This document shows, in pieces, positions 1 through 10,862 of a stretch of 64,000 nucleotides of DNA; the stretch's first letter is position 1; the number at the start of each line of letters is the position of its first letter. Below the pieces are notes generated by a model. It did no database searches. It worked only from the letters and a program-made list of their open reading frames with translations, and was not told where the DNA came from. Source of the stretch: Helochares maculicollis (lineage: Eukaryota; Arthropoda; Insecta; Coleoptera; Hydrophilidae); NCBI GenBank assembly GCA_033557835.1, contig JAWQRO010000032.1, positions 1 to 64,000 on the forward strand. Reading direction: 5' to 3'. Made by a program: the position numbers and the translations under genes.

Positions 1-1421
1 GAATGCTTAAAGGAAAAGAAAATGCCTGACCACTTGAACAAAGCTGCCATAATCCTAATCCACAAGAAAGGTAGCAAAGAAGACATCAAAATTAACCACC
101 CTATAAGTCTCCTACCAGCAGTATATAAAATTCTCACAATGATAATCAACAACCGGATTCAATATATACTAAGTTCTGCTCAACCAAGAGAACAAGCTGG
201 ATTTCGAAAGGGCTTCAGTACAATGGATCACACCCAAACAATCAAAGAAGTGATCAGCAGAACTAAAGAATACATATTACCACTGTCAGACAGCATTCGA
301 CTCAGTAATACCACAAGCAATAACAAATGCCCTGACAGAACAAGGTGTTAAACTCAATAAAGAAACTAGGGAATTCGCTGTATGCAAAGGAGTAAGACAA
401 TGAGACAATATTCCTCAGTCTATTCACAGCCACCCTAGAACATGCATTCAGAAAGTTAAACTGGGACAACTACGGATTGTGTGTAAACGGAGAACGCCTC
501 AACAACCTTCGTTTCACTGACGACATAGTCCTGATAGCAAATGACCCCGCCAATCTCCAAATAATGATAAACGAACTAGCTTTGGTCAGTCGGGAAGTAG
601 GTCTCAAGATGAACCTCTCTATGACGAAGGTGTTGTTCAACGAATTCACAAATAAAACACACATCACCATAGAGGGTACCACCTTAGAAACAGTTGACGA
701 ATACATATATCTTGGTCAACTAATAAATATATCAGGATCCCTACTTCCAGAAATCGATGTAAGAATTAAACTTGCACGGAGAGCATTTGGATGAAACTCT
801 ATAATATTCAAATCCAAAATGCTCCTCCACTTGAAGAGCAGAACATTCGACCAATGTATCCTGCCAGTTCTAACTTATGATTGCGAAACGTGAACTCTTA
901 ATGCAACCATTAAAAATAAGTTCACCAAAACCTAAAGATCAATGTTAGGCATTACAAAGAGAGATCGGAAAAGAAACACATGGATTAGAGATAAGACCAA
1001 AATAACAGACATAACCCAAAGAGTCAAATCACTGAAATGGCAATGGGCGAGACACATAGCAAGAAGGGCAGACAATAGATGGACAACAAGAATAATAGAA
1101 TGGTATCCCAGGGGTATTAAGAGACCCAGAAATCGCCTCAAAAACAGATGGGACCGAGACATCAAAAGACTTGCAGGAACAACCTGGTTCAGGTTAGCCG
1201 GAGACCGCAATAAATGGAAGTTGCTGGAACAAGAATACACACGGCAAGTGATAGGGATAACCACATAAAAATACACACTAAGACATCCCCTCTTCAAAAG
1301 AAGTAGAAGCATGCGAACAACATTGTGTAACAACTAATAAGAACTAATTAATTAATTAAGGAGGCCTCATCTTGACATACAGGTTGATATGGCTGATAAT
1401 GATAATGATGATGATATATTA
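1..1421 (+). mobile_element. Decayed RTE-like non-LTR retrotransposon, 5' part outside window
   Basis: This is the 3' half of a non-LTR retrotransposon encoding a reverse transcriptase that once copied the element's RNA into DNA. Residues encoded from about 22-290 match the RT fingers/palm entry, with PISLLPAVYKI followed by EQAGFRKG. A second frame from about 420-795 carries the catalytic motif FTDDIVLIA, which is the family's (F/Y)xDD motif, followed by the EYIYLGQ block. A third frame at 942-1268 carries the C-terminal region with WARHIARR and GTTWFRLAGDRNKW. Frameshifts, in-frame stops and a deletion near 300-400 show it is dead. The end is a short 3' UTR with an imperfect GAT/GATAAT trinucleotide tail at about 1393-1417, typical of RTE-clade elements. 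The same strand order continues out of the window to the left. Confidence 0.85.
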
Positions 1422-1938
1422 TAAAAGGGTGAAAATAGTTAACACCCATTTGTGCTTCTGTTAATTAAATTTTTTAAAATGGGCAAATATAAATTATACA
1501 TAACATAACTCACTAAAATATTGGATGACAATCAAAAATGTTGATAAATAATAATAATAATAAGTGTATATGGATATTTGGGATACAGTTTGCACATCAT
1601 ATATTAAAATATTAGTACGGTTTCAATCCAAAGTGCTAGGTTCTATCATAAATACTCTGATTATGATTTCTAATTATATTATTACAAGATATCTCCAAAT
1701 CAAATTTGTTACATTAGAAATAAGAATGTATCCGAGAAACTATTCATTAAAACTAAATTTTCATGTGAATAGGCTATAAGTCTCATAACTTAACTCATCG
1801 CACAATCTATAGTCAATATTTACGCTTTATATGACCCTTTATATAACTTTATATGACGTTAAGTTATTATATCATAGATTAATAGATCTTAAGACAAAAG
1901 AGAAATAACAGACAAACGTATTCTAATGTTGAAATATA

Positions 1939-1979
1939 ACTAGTTTATATTTTTTAATGTTCTAAAAATATAAACTAGT
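1939..1979. repeat. Perfect 16-bp inverted repeat (hairpin)
   Basis: The arms 1939-1954 and 1964-1979 are perfect reverse complements (ACTAGTTTATATTTTT) separated by a 9-base loop. It lies just downstream of the last exon I can recognise in the minus-strand receptor gene, probably within an intron. It could be the end of a tiny MITE-like element or a chance AT-rich palindrome. No target-site duplication is obvious. Confidence 0.6.
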
Positions 1980-2075
1980 AATATTTTTATCAAATGACAA
2001 ATTTAACAATGGCTCAGGTATAAAGTTTTCCAAAACAGAAATAAGTAGATGTTCCAAGTTTAATTACATACATAC

Positions 2076-4966
2076 CTGCTTATATTACTTGCATATGGAA
2101 TATTGATCATTATTGAAGTTGAAGTTCTCTTGCTCGTTGATATATTTGCAGAAAAACAAGGTGTTTTAGGAGGAGATGTTACTGTAATGTTGTTCAATTC
2201 ACTAGCACCTGCTGCATTAACAGCAGCAAAAGAAACTAAAACTTCAGTAGAATAAAGCCACCCATTTTTCTAGCAAATAAAAAAAGAGACTGAAGGATAT
2301 TTTTAAATATTATAATTTAACTATATACTTACAGGAGTAGGTATTGCTAACGAGAAACCTAATTTATTAAAATCATCAGTGATATATTTTTCTTGAAACA
2401 TAATTGCAAATATATAGATCTCAAAATATTTTAATAGACCATTGACCACTTGTGGGTGTTCCCAAGAAACAATAAGCGTATCATTATCATCAAAATATCC
2501 TCTAGGATTTATAGGTGGTGTTGGAACTAAAAAGTATAAGTGAAGCAAAGAGTAGCATTACACAAACTTCATAAAAGTTTTTTTCAAAACTAAAAATTAC
2601 CTTCAATTTCTGTAATGACTGTAACTGATACTCCTGGAATTGGGTAGCCCATAATACCTTCATCTTTTACTTTAATCTAAAAATTAAACTTAATAAACCA
2701 CATCCATAAATTTTACCAAGGTGAAATGGAATAATTACTGTAAATGTATGTGGAACATGAGATTGGAGGTTTGTAAAGCTTGTGCATAAGGAATCTTTCC
2801 AGATATCGCAAGTTGTAATCTGGGGATTTTCTCCACATAATTTACTTTTATGATGTGTGCAATAAATATCAATCGTCTTATTTAATTCTACAGTTTTCCA
2901 ACGTAGAGATACAAAACTTTCACTTTTATTGTATACCTTGAAATTACTAATCCTGGGACTTACTACAAAGTATAAGTATTGTTTATATAAATAAATAATT
3001 TAATCATATTTCTAGCATCTGCAAGTGATGCCATTAATCTACCTACAGTAAATGTGCTTAGAAGTGTAATTCGTTTGCACAGGTGTCAAACTATATGTTC
3101 TGTAAGAATTATGACCCTGTTTCCTGATAACAATACAATCTCGATTTTCAATTTCTGAATTGTTGCTTGCTGCAATATGCAAAACACGGAAATCTTTATT
3201 TGTACAGCTGCGCACAGCACTAATGGCCCAAAAGAGTTGCGAAGCGGGGGCTATGTCATTTGTTGATGTCTTTATAACAAGCTGTTTTCTGTCCCCTTTA
3301 AATTTTTTAATATCTGCTGAAAGACTAACTTCTTGCCATTGTTTGGTCCCTTTGACAGGCAATATTTCTATATTACCAGAATTCTCACTATTTAGTAACA
3401 AAGTCATACTGCAGGTCACACACAAGTTTATGAACATAGAGACACAAAAATGATCTTCGTTATCATATTTTTGCAAATCACCAAATTGTTTCTGGGTTGT
3501 TTTGGTGGTGTAAGTGAAGGTATCTGGAAAATGAAGCTTGTTTAAAAATACCATTAATTTTAAATGCCAATAAGAACTGTGCAGTACTCTACAAATAAAA
3601 TTTAAATTTTTTCATGCATACGTTTCCAATACTTATCATCTAACTGAAATTCGTGATCCAAATTTCCACTTAATAGTGCCAGTCAGTCAATCAAGAGTAA
3701 TTCTAACAAAGCCAAATACAAGTAAGCTACTAAAACTATACGCTACGATTAGAAATTAGCAATTTCACAAATTTTAAAGCAATGTTAAAGCAATATTAAT
3801 TATAGATATTTCCTACTTAATTTGTTAACGGCCAGCACCGTGACAGTGTTTCAAAAGTAGATCCAAGCTTGGAAATTTAAAATATCAAAACTTACAATTG
3901 TGAATTTTATATTCGCCTTTCTGTTGAGCTATGCAGATAAACATTCTTTTAACCTCATAATGTGTAGCTTCATTGTCTATCCAATGTAATAAGTTTTCTT
4001 TCTGGTTCAGCTGCTTGATTGTAAAAGTATAGTTTTCATTTTTAATAATAAAATGTCTCCACTCATTTATTGATAACACTTTTTCAGGGTATGTATGCTT
4101 TAAAATACAAGAAAACTATGTACCCAACAATTGGTATACTGATAAAATTCATTAACAAACTGTTTTGTATACAAAATAAGTGTACTTGAATATATTAAAA
4201 TGTTCAGTTTGCATATTGTTTTACTTACCAAATTTATTGATACATTATTACAAGCAACATGGCTGTATGGATTATCTACTGCCATACATTTTTTTAGTAC
4301 AGAAATAGTATTATTCCAGCCTCCTATAATGATGCGGTAGCAAGAATCGCTTCCTGGACTATTTGCGTCGCATAGATATAAATGCACACTTTTGGCAGCT
4401 CTCACTGAGATAGGAATTTCGAAGTGGACACTATTGGATATCAAAAATTCTTTAAATTGGCACATTTCAGTTTCAATTCTTTGAAAAGCTGCAACCATGG
4501 ATAATACTCATTTCAAGTAATTTTTAAATTTTACCTTCATTTCATTTAACTGTACATTTTTTATATCTCAAAGAAACTTACAATCCCAACGTCTATCAAA
4601 AATTGCTCCAAGCTGAAAATCCAAAGAGTTCCCCAAATTCCAATCATTGTTTATCCAGTTATCTTTACAAGATTCTGTGCTTTCAAAATTGCATGCCAGG
4701 GACAAATTACTCAAATTTGGTTCAAATACTGGTGCTGGAAGGTAAATCAAAGTTCCATATTAATTACACTGCCGTTTATTAATTTAGATATTGGCTTACG
4801 TTTATATAGCTGTCTGTTATTACTGTTCCAATAATCCCATGTGATTATGGATTCTATATCGCTCCCGGCAGCTACACATATCTGCTCGTTACTCGGAGTA
4901 AGGATGTATTGTACTTGAAGATCATCCAAAAGTACCACTTCCGAAATGAATGATATGATTAGAAAG
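2076..4966 (-). CDS. FAMeT plus fibronectin-III receptor-like protein, ectodomain, partial at 3' end
   Basis: Nine exons were read on the minus strand: 4966-4800, 4734-4582, 4488-4229, 4097-3896, 3523-3047, 2962-2739, 2676-2601, 2526-2333 and 2269-2076. All have GT-AG ends and agreeing phases, giving about 649 residues. The first exon starts with a hydrophobic stretch (FLIISFISEVVLL) that looks like a signal peptide, but its ATG must lie in an upstream exon I could not fix. The middle exons encode a farnesoic-acid O-methyltransferase-type (FAMeT) domain, with YRIIIGGWNNTISVLKK, then LSINEWRHFIIKNENY, then LLHWIDNEATHYEV. This domain is a binding or recognition module in many insect proteins rather than a proven methyltransferase. 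A MAM/jelly-roll-like block follows (exon 3523-3047), and then at least two fibronectin-III modules (LIVSWEHPQ; VSFAAVNAAGASE). The transmembrane and cytoplasmic part lies beyond 2076 or the window edge, so receptor kinase, phosphatase or cytokine-receptor identity is undecided. The intron at 4735-4799 is only 65 bp. Confidence 0.7.
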
Positions 4967-5149
4967 CTGAAAACGACAACTTTTAGTAAAATATCAATTA
5001 TATATGTTGTACCATTTACTAAAGTGCAAAATAATGAAAAATGTACTAAAATACTTTGTATTTATTTATTTGTTTGTTTATTTCTTTAAATGTATAACGT
5101 TAGCTTAGTTTATCATTTTTCGTGAAATTTATCTATAAGCCTTATAACA

Positions 5150-5353
5150 CTATATGTTTTGCATTACTGAACTGTTGCATTGGTTCAATCTTTTACTCTT
5201 AAGAACCCATTCAACTTTCTTCCGAACTCTGAATTCAAACTGAATTGTCTTTGGCGGGGATCGCTTATACCAATATTTTGGTACGTTTTCTATCCTTTTG
5301 TTTAGGAGTTTCTGTTTCCAGAATTTCGAGAGAATTGCCAGGTGCCGAGTCAT
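5150..5353 (-). CDS. Possible small basic ORF upstream of the receptor gene
   Basis: An ATG-initiated ORF of 67 codons, rich in Lys, Arg and Trp (it starts MTRHLAILSKFWKQKLLNKR). It sits just upstream of the FAMeT-FN3 gene on the same strand. Its composition resembles short mitochondrial or ribosomal-type proteins, but I recognise no family. It could be a separate small gene, part of the receptor gene's 5' exon region, or chance. No splice donor that would join it in phase to the exon at 4966 was established. Confidence 0.25.
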   Translation of the reverse strand: MTRHLAILSKFWKQKLLNKRIENVPKYWYKRSPPKTIQFEFRVRKKVEWVLKSKRLNQCNSSVMQNI

Positions 5354-5523
5354 GTCGCATCTACTCTGGTAGAAGAACCTACATCTCTATTAGTCGCCTG
5401 GTGCAGAGGTTAAACATTACAATACATTCTAAGAAATTGGTGTTTAAACGACAAAAGAAAAATATGTTGTTTAATGAGATTTGCGATAGTTATCGTCAAT
5501 CAGCATTGTCAATGTTATATTAA

Positions 5524-6656
5524 GATATCATATAATTTCGATAAGAGATTTAATAACATGTCCATCATTGTACAGAGAATAACATTTTTAATGTGAGATT
5601 GTGACCACGGCGCGCTTCGTTATTATGTACTCAACTTATGCTGTACATGTAGAATGTAGAATCGAGATGTGCTAGATTACAAGCTTACACATTTCCAAAA
5701 TTATTTGTATCGAAACACCAAAAAAATGAGATGTAATGTTTATTGGGTAATATATTTTTTTAAATGGAATAAAATGTGTAATACGTAGTTAACAAGTGAA
5801 AAGCCCTTGTTTTTCAAATAATAAAGTTCATATTGCAATAAACATATAAATAGCAACAAACTTACGTTTTATCTTAACTGTAAAAGCAAGAACTGCTGAT
5901 TGTCTCAATTTCTATGCGATATGTGCAGGAGTTTAGAATGTAAGATGCAAAAGAAGCATTATTGCTTTGAATTGTAAATTTTCAATAGTATTGTATTATA
6001 CAACCGAGTAAATCTGCAGTCATAGAAGGAACTTAAAGTCTGTGTAAAATTAATTTAAAACAATTTTGTATGTTACACATAAATTTTTGCATCCAAATTA
6101 ATGTGTTCTTGTTCCCGTCTTTAATTTGGGAGCTAGACAGTAATACGGATATGATTTATCAAAACTTTGTGCTAACAAATATATATAAAGGTTTCTGTAA
6201 CCCAAATACAATCTCAATAATAGCTTTGAAAGTGAATATTTAATTGATTTTTCTAATATCCATCAGCCTAATCAAACAGAATAACACAAGTAAAATTAAA
6301 TACCAAATCAGGAAAATTTAGGGAATTATCAGTTTCTAATTTTAAAAATTGCTACAAAATTTTTGTGATAGCAGATAAATTGCGGTAAGCCATAATATTT
6401 CCTCATAATCTCATAATAAATATAAATTAATTTTGTATACAACGATTACTGGTGATTATTTTGCGGACTTCCTAGCTCTGGAAATTATGGACTCCGTGAG
6501 TCAATCCCCCCTCAACATTTTCATTTCTCTAAGCAACCAATCCTATTATTATCGAGACTGTGACAAATAGCTTATTTAACTGAATCATAATCAAAAGCAA
6601 TAAAAAAATCGAAACATTTCAAGCTCCTCAATTCAAAATTATTAAGTTCCCGTACA
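5524..6656. other. AT-rich intergenic region, no gene seen
   Basis: Low-complexity AT-rich sequence between the receptor gene (minus) and the first orphan gene (plus). It should contain the orphan gene's promoter. No coding block, repeat or RNA gene was recognised. Confidence 0.5.
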
Positions 6657-7187
6657 ATGTGCACATCTCAACGAGCCACAAAAACATGTACTTCAAAAGC
6701 GGCACCGAAAATTGATGAAAAAGATTGCGTAGCTTGGCCGAAATATAGACTCGGCGGTGGTAAAACGGTTGTTCATCCAAAGAAACTGAGAAGACAATAT
6801 TCAGCCGTCATCAAAACAGAAAGTTTGACAGAGGCTTCTGCAAATATGTATCGCATTTTAGACGCTTTGGTGTGTGCAAATAACACTAATGACTATCCAG
6901 TTTGTAGAGTTATTTCGCCACCTGAAGGTCACGAAAAAGATATTACTGCAAACAAAATATATTGCAAGACAGGCAACGAAATGGAAGGCTCCAAACATAG
7001 CTTTTACATGTGTACGCAGAAACCCAGGAGAATATGTAAATTGCAAATTGCTAGAGGAAATTGTCCGATTCGAGAAATTATGATTGATTTAGATGACCCT
7101 AACATGTTTCATAAGCTAAAGAACGCGATCAGTGATGACGATTTAAGATACAACACCATGAAGAACCTGTACATGTGGTTGAAATAA
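6657..7187 (+). CDS. Intronless orphan protein, 176 aa, cysteine-containing
   Basis: A single uninterrupted ATG-to-TAA ORF of 176 codons, clearly less AT-rich than the DNA around it. I recognise no family. The protein is basic and soluble-looking: there is no signal peptide or membrane segment. It has about ten cysteines spread along its length (for example MCTSQRATKTCTSK at the N-terminus, and YMCTQKPRRICK with GNCPIRE in the last third). The C-terminus is an acidic-to-basic helix-like stretch (LDDPNMFHKLKNAISDDDL). A run of A follows the stop, and AATAAA-type signals occur at about 7255-7300. A second intronless ORF starts 206 bp downstream on the same strand. Intronless, lineage-specific, tandem small genes of this type are often testis-expressed in insects, but that is inference only. 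Confidence 0.6.
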   Translation: MCTSQRATKTCTSKAAPKIDEKDCVAWPKYRLGGGKTVVHPKKLRRQYSAVIKTESLTEASANMYRILDALVCANNTNDYPVCRVISPPEGHEKDITANKIYCKTGNEMEGSKHSFYMCTQKPRRICKLQIARGNCPIREIMIDLDDPNMFHKLKNAISDDDLRYNTMKNLYMWLK

Positions 7188-7393
7188 AAAAAAACATAAA
7201 AATTAAGTAGTAAACAGAGTCTCATTATAAACTAAACATTATAACTTGTACGCAATAAAATGTAAATGTTTTAAGTCAGATTGTATTCATAATAAATAAA
7301 TACGTAACCAATAAACAAAATTTGAAACAAAACCAACTGACATAAATTCGAGTCCTCTTTTAGAGTAAAAATCAAAATTTTTAGTAATTGAAT

Positions 7394-8296
7394 ATGCAAA
7401 TTGTTATCCAAACTAATATACCAAAAAGTTCAAAAAATAATAGTACTACAGATATAATAAAAGAGTGCAACATCCAAAAACTTAAAGATGAACTAGAGGA
7501 ACTTGAACGCCACTATAGGGTATTTAAAGAAAAACTAAATGCCGAAAATGAAGAGAACGAGGAGGAAATAGAAGAGGAAGAAATTGAAAGCATCGAAGCT
7601 CCTATTAAACCAGAAGGAAATTACACAATTTACGACCTACTTTCCGTCCAACAAAGTTTAAGTGCCGTGGAAGAGCGTTTTTTCCAAATCAAACAAAAAC
7701 TTGCACAAGCTAAATCTTCTTGCAATACATTATTAGCAGACAAATATGGATATGGACACAACAAATTACACAAAATACAAGACGGAAATCCAATTCCAAC
7801 AGAGGGAAGATACCACGAAATCGGCAAAGATATCATTACTTACGATGAGTTTGTTCGAAAGCTCGAAATAATGAAGTCTGACGTTATAGAATATCGCAAA
7901 GATCCCTCGAAATACCTGTCAGAAGTAAAAACACCGAACAAAAAAACCGAATCAGCAACGAATGTAAAATACGTATTAAATAATATGCTGAAAAACTTAT
8001 GTGCCGATGAAGAAGGGCCATGTGATTGGGTTTCCCAAGAATACCAAGATGAGGACCAAAATGATTGGATAACTAACGAATTGCATCAGTGTAGAAAAGA
8101 AACCTATTACATTTTAAAACCAAACACATCGTCTGAGGTTGACTTTGCTAAGCCAAAGCCGGAGAAAAGGAAGAAAAAGAAAAACACTCGTAAACCACAA
8201 AATCGCAAAATGGCGAAAGAAGTGCTTGATCAACTGATGTGTCTAACGGACGAAGAAATAGGAAAACTAAAAATAAAACTGAATAAAATGATTTGA
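7394..8296 (+). CDS. Intronless orphan coiled-coil protein, about 300 aa
   Basis: One open frame from ATG at 7394 to TGA at 8294-8296. An in-frame TTG lies two codons upstream, but the ATG is the natural eukaryotic start. Residues 20-65 are highly charged and predicted coiled coil, with an acidic run EENEEEIEEEEIE. A second helical segment follows (about residues 75-105, VEERFFQIKQKLAQAK). The middle third has a Cys/Trp pair region (LCADEEGPCDWVSQEYQDED). A very basic tract comes next (PEKRKKKKNTRKPQNRK, around residue 255), resembling a nuclear-localisation or nucleic-acid-contact patch. The last 25 residues form a leucine-rich helix ending at LNKMI. No known domain was recognised. Its neighbour 206 bp upstream is also intronless and unknown, so the two may be co-expressed. 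Confidence 0.6.
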   Translation: MQIVIQTNIPKSSKNNSTTDIIKECNIQKLKDELEELERHYRVFKEKLNAENEENEEEIEEEEIESIEAPIKPEGNYTIYDLLSVQQSLSAVEERFFQIKQKLAQAKSSCNTLLADKYGYGHNKLHKIQDGNPIPTEGRYHEIGKDIITYDEFVRKLEIMKSDVIEYRKDPSKYLSEVKTPNKKTESATNVKYVLNNMLKNLCADEEGPCDWVSQEYQDEDQNDWITNELHQCRKETYYILKPNTSSEVDFAKPKPEKRKKKKNTRKPQNRKMAKEVLDQLMCLTDEEIGKLKIKLNKMI

Positions 8297-10862
8297 AGTT
8301 TTTAGGCAAATAAGTCGTAATAATTCCAAGAGGGCTTCACTATGTTTCATTCTTTGGTTTACGAAATTTTAATGGACTAATAATGAGAAGTAAAAGTGGA
8401 ATAAAGCAGATTCCATTTATACAGAGAAACATGGATTTCATTGAATTTTGATCAAGTTGTGAATATTGTCGAAAGTTAACACCATTGTAATAAGCGACAT
8501 GTCCAAGTTAAAATTATTAAAAAGCAAAGCAAGTTACAAGTACGTTTTGTTTATAGTTTTTGGATCACTAATCAGTCAATCGACCGTCATGTACAGTTTC
8601 AATTTTAGGTGATAATTATCAAATTGGTTTTTGAAAGATCTTAAAAAAGTATTATTAATTGTCATTACGCCCAAACTCACACAAAGTTAAAGAATTACAC
8701 AAAGATGAGAATGTCATCTGGCTATCTCAGATAGTTTCTTTCATTATTTAAATGCCCTAGACCTTTCTACAAAACATACAAATAATAAGCTTCATTTCCT
8801 CGTTTTTTTGATATTGAGAAGTGCATAACAAGGACGAAAGTATATAATAGATCTACATATTTATATATTTAAAAGCACAATCTCTTAGCTGAGTGACTAA
8901 TCAGTGCTCAATTCAAGCCCATGAGAAATACCTTAATGATATAGACAATAAATTAAGAAGGTATTTTAGAAATTCCATACATAAGGAGATGAAATTGAAA
9001 GTTAGTTGTTTTTATATTGACTATATCTGGCTAGTTTTCGAAAATTCAACTAACAATGTGAAAATGCGTGGTAAGCAGTCAGTCTCTTAAAGAGACACAT
9101 TTATCTCAAAGACGGTTGCTGCTACCAATTAGAAGACGATGCATGTTTTTGTTTGAAAGCAAAGAAATACGAGAAATGCTATTTTGAGAGTATCTACCTC
9201 ATAGGAGTATGAGAGGTGGTTTGATAGAGGTTTCGGTGTTTTGTCGATTTAAAAAAATATTTTTAAGTTGCATGTTAAGTAATTAATTTTTATAAAATAT
9301 CCTGTAATTAAAAAATCGTTGATCAAAGACATGAAAAAGTTAACTTCTAAATCCTCGTTTAAAAATATTGGGACAAGTATTAGCCGTTTTAGTCACAAAA
9401 TATTGATATTACAAATAACAATATTTTTATTCCGGCTTGTCTCCAAAACCGATGTCACATGTTTCACCGTCTGTTTAAATCCTCAATAAGATGAAAGAGG
9501 AGACGGTAATTTTTTCATGCATTTTTTATTTCAAATTCTTAACACAGAAGTGATTCCATAAATGTATGCATAATGAATTGAAAATATAACGTTAAGTATT
9601 ACGAAAATGGAGAACAGTTTTTAGATGCTATAGCTAATTTCTAGTACTATCTATTGAAACAGGATTTTCTGCTAAAAGGAAAGATAACCATTCATATATA
9701 TAAGAATTGTTGTTTATTGATTTCTCCAAATTATACAAAATTGATAATTATACCCAAACTATAATTAACACTAACAATAAAAGGGAGTTCTGCGGCTTGA
9801 AGAATATATTTTAATATCCCTTCAGTTTATTTACTAGCCTACATTTTCTTTCTTTCTTTTTTTTAGCCCTAAATACAGTTATAATTACAATTCTCTTTGA
9901 CGATGAATGCAGGAAATTCTACTACACATCCATAATGAATAGCGAATTTAATGCTCTCTCGAGTCTGAGCATGGGCTCAACTTATCGTGGTTAATTGTTC
10001 AGATATTTAACACAATTGCGCTAAGGACATTCACAATATAAAATAATTGTATATTGTTAAAGTGTGCAGTGTATGTTCAAACATATAAACAAGCGCTCAG
10101 GTGGCTTGGTGGGCAAAATAAGTGTGTCACCACCAACCATGATCATCTCTTTAGCAATCGGCAAGAAGTGGCTCGTTTCTGGCAGCTCCACTCTTACTTT
10201 CTAAACTCACTGCGAATAGTAAGCATAAAGTTTGTACGCATTCTGATGGTACATGCAGATGATATAATTTGTTTTTAAGTGCTAAATTGATTGGAAATAA
10301 GTGCGGACGTGACAAGTTCTTAAATTTCATTAAAACTACAATTTGGACAGATACAAATTTTAAATTAATCACAAGTACTTTTCTGTATGGTGAAATTTAA
10401 TAAAAGCCGTAAGTACCATTTTTATAGTATAAAAATAATTAAACTATTTTTATCGACTTTCGACACTTTATATTCCAGCCGCTTTAAATTACTTCACATT
10501 ATTAATCATTCTTGTTAAATTGATAAAATAATCACCAATATAAATAAACAACGCTTTCACTAATATGCATTTCTTTGCGCATACTTTCTGTTATTTCAAT
10601 ATATAATTTCTTTAATTTAAATTTGAATTTAAAATGTTACGCCTTGGTGGGTTTTTTCCATATTTTATATTTATGTTACAGCCCCATAAAGCAATAATTA
10701 TTATTCGTGGCCGTGTTTAAATGTAATGCGGTAAAACGCATTGACATTTTAAATAATTGAAGATTACAGTACTTGTACCAATAAGGAATGCATTTCAATA
10801 AAACTATATTTTTAGTTATCTAATTCAATTTGTTTTATTTTTAGGAATACCTTATAAATAAT
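8297..10862. other. Intergenic region, no gene seen
   Basis: AT-rich DNA between the second orphan gene and the first exon of the MpaB-like gene. A few short open frames (for example near 8890-9090) have no codon-use or family support. The 3' UTR of the orphan gene probably occupies the first few hundred bases. Confidence 0.5.

Noticed and set aside
932..1333. 133-codon open frame on the minus strand
   Set aside because: It is the antisense of the LINE C-terminal coding region at 942-1268. The related antisense frame at 60,180-60,428 is the mirror case.
3160..3453. 97-codon plus-strand open frame
   Set aside because: Antisense to the MAM-like exon of the receptor gene; no homology or start context.
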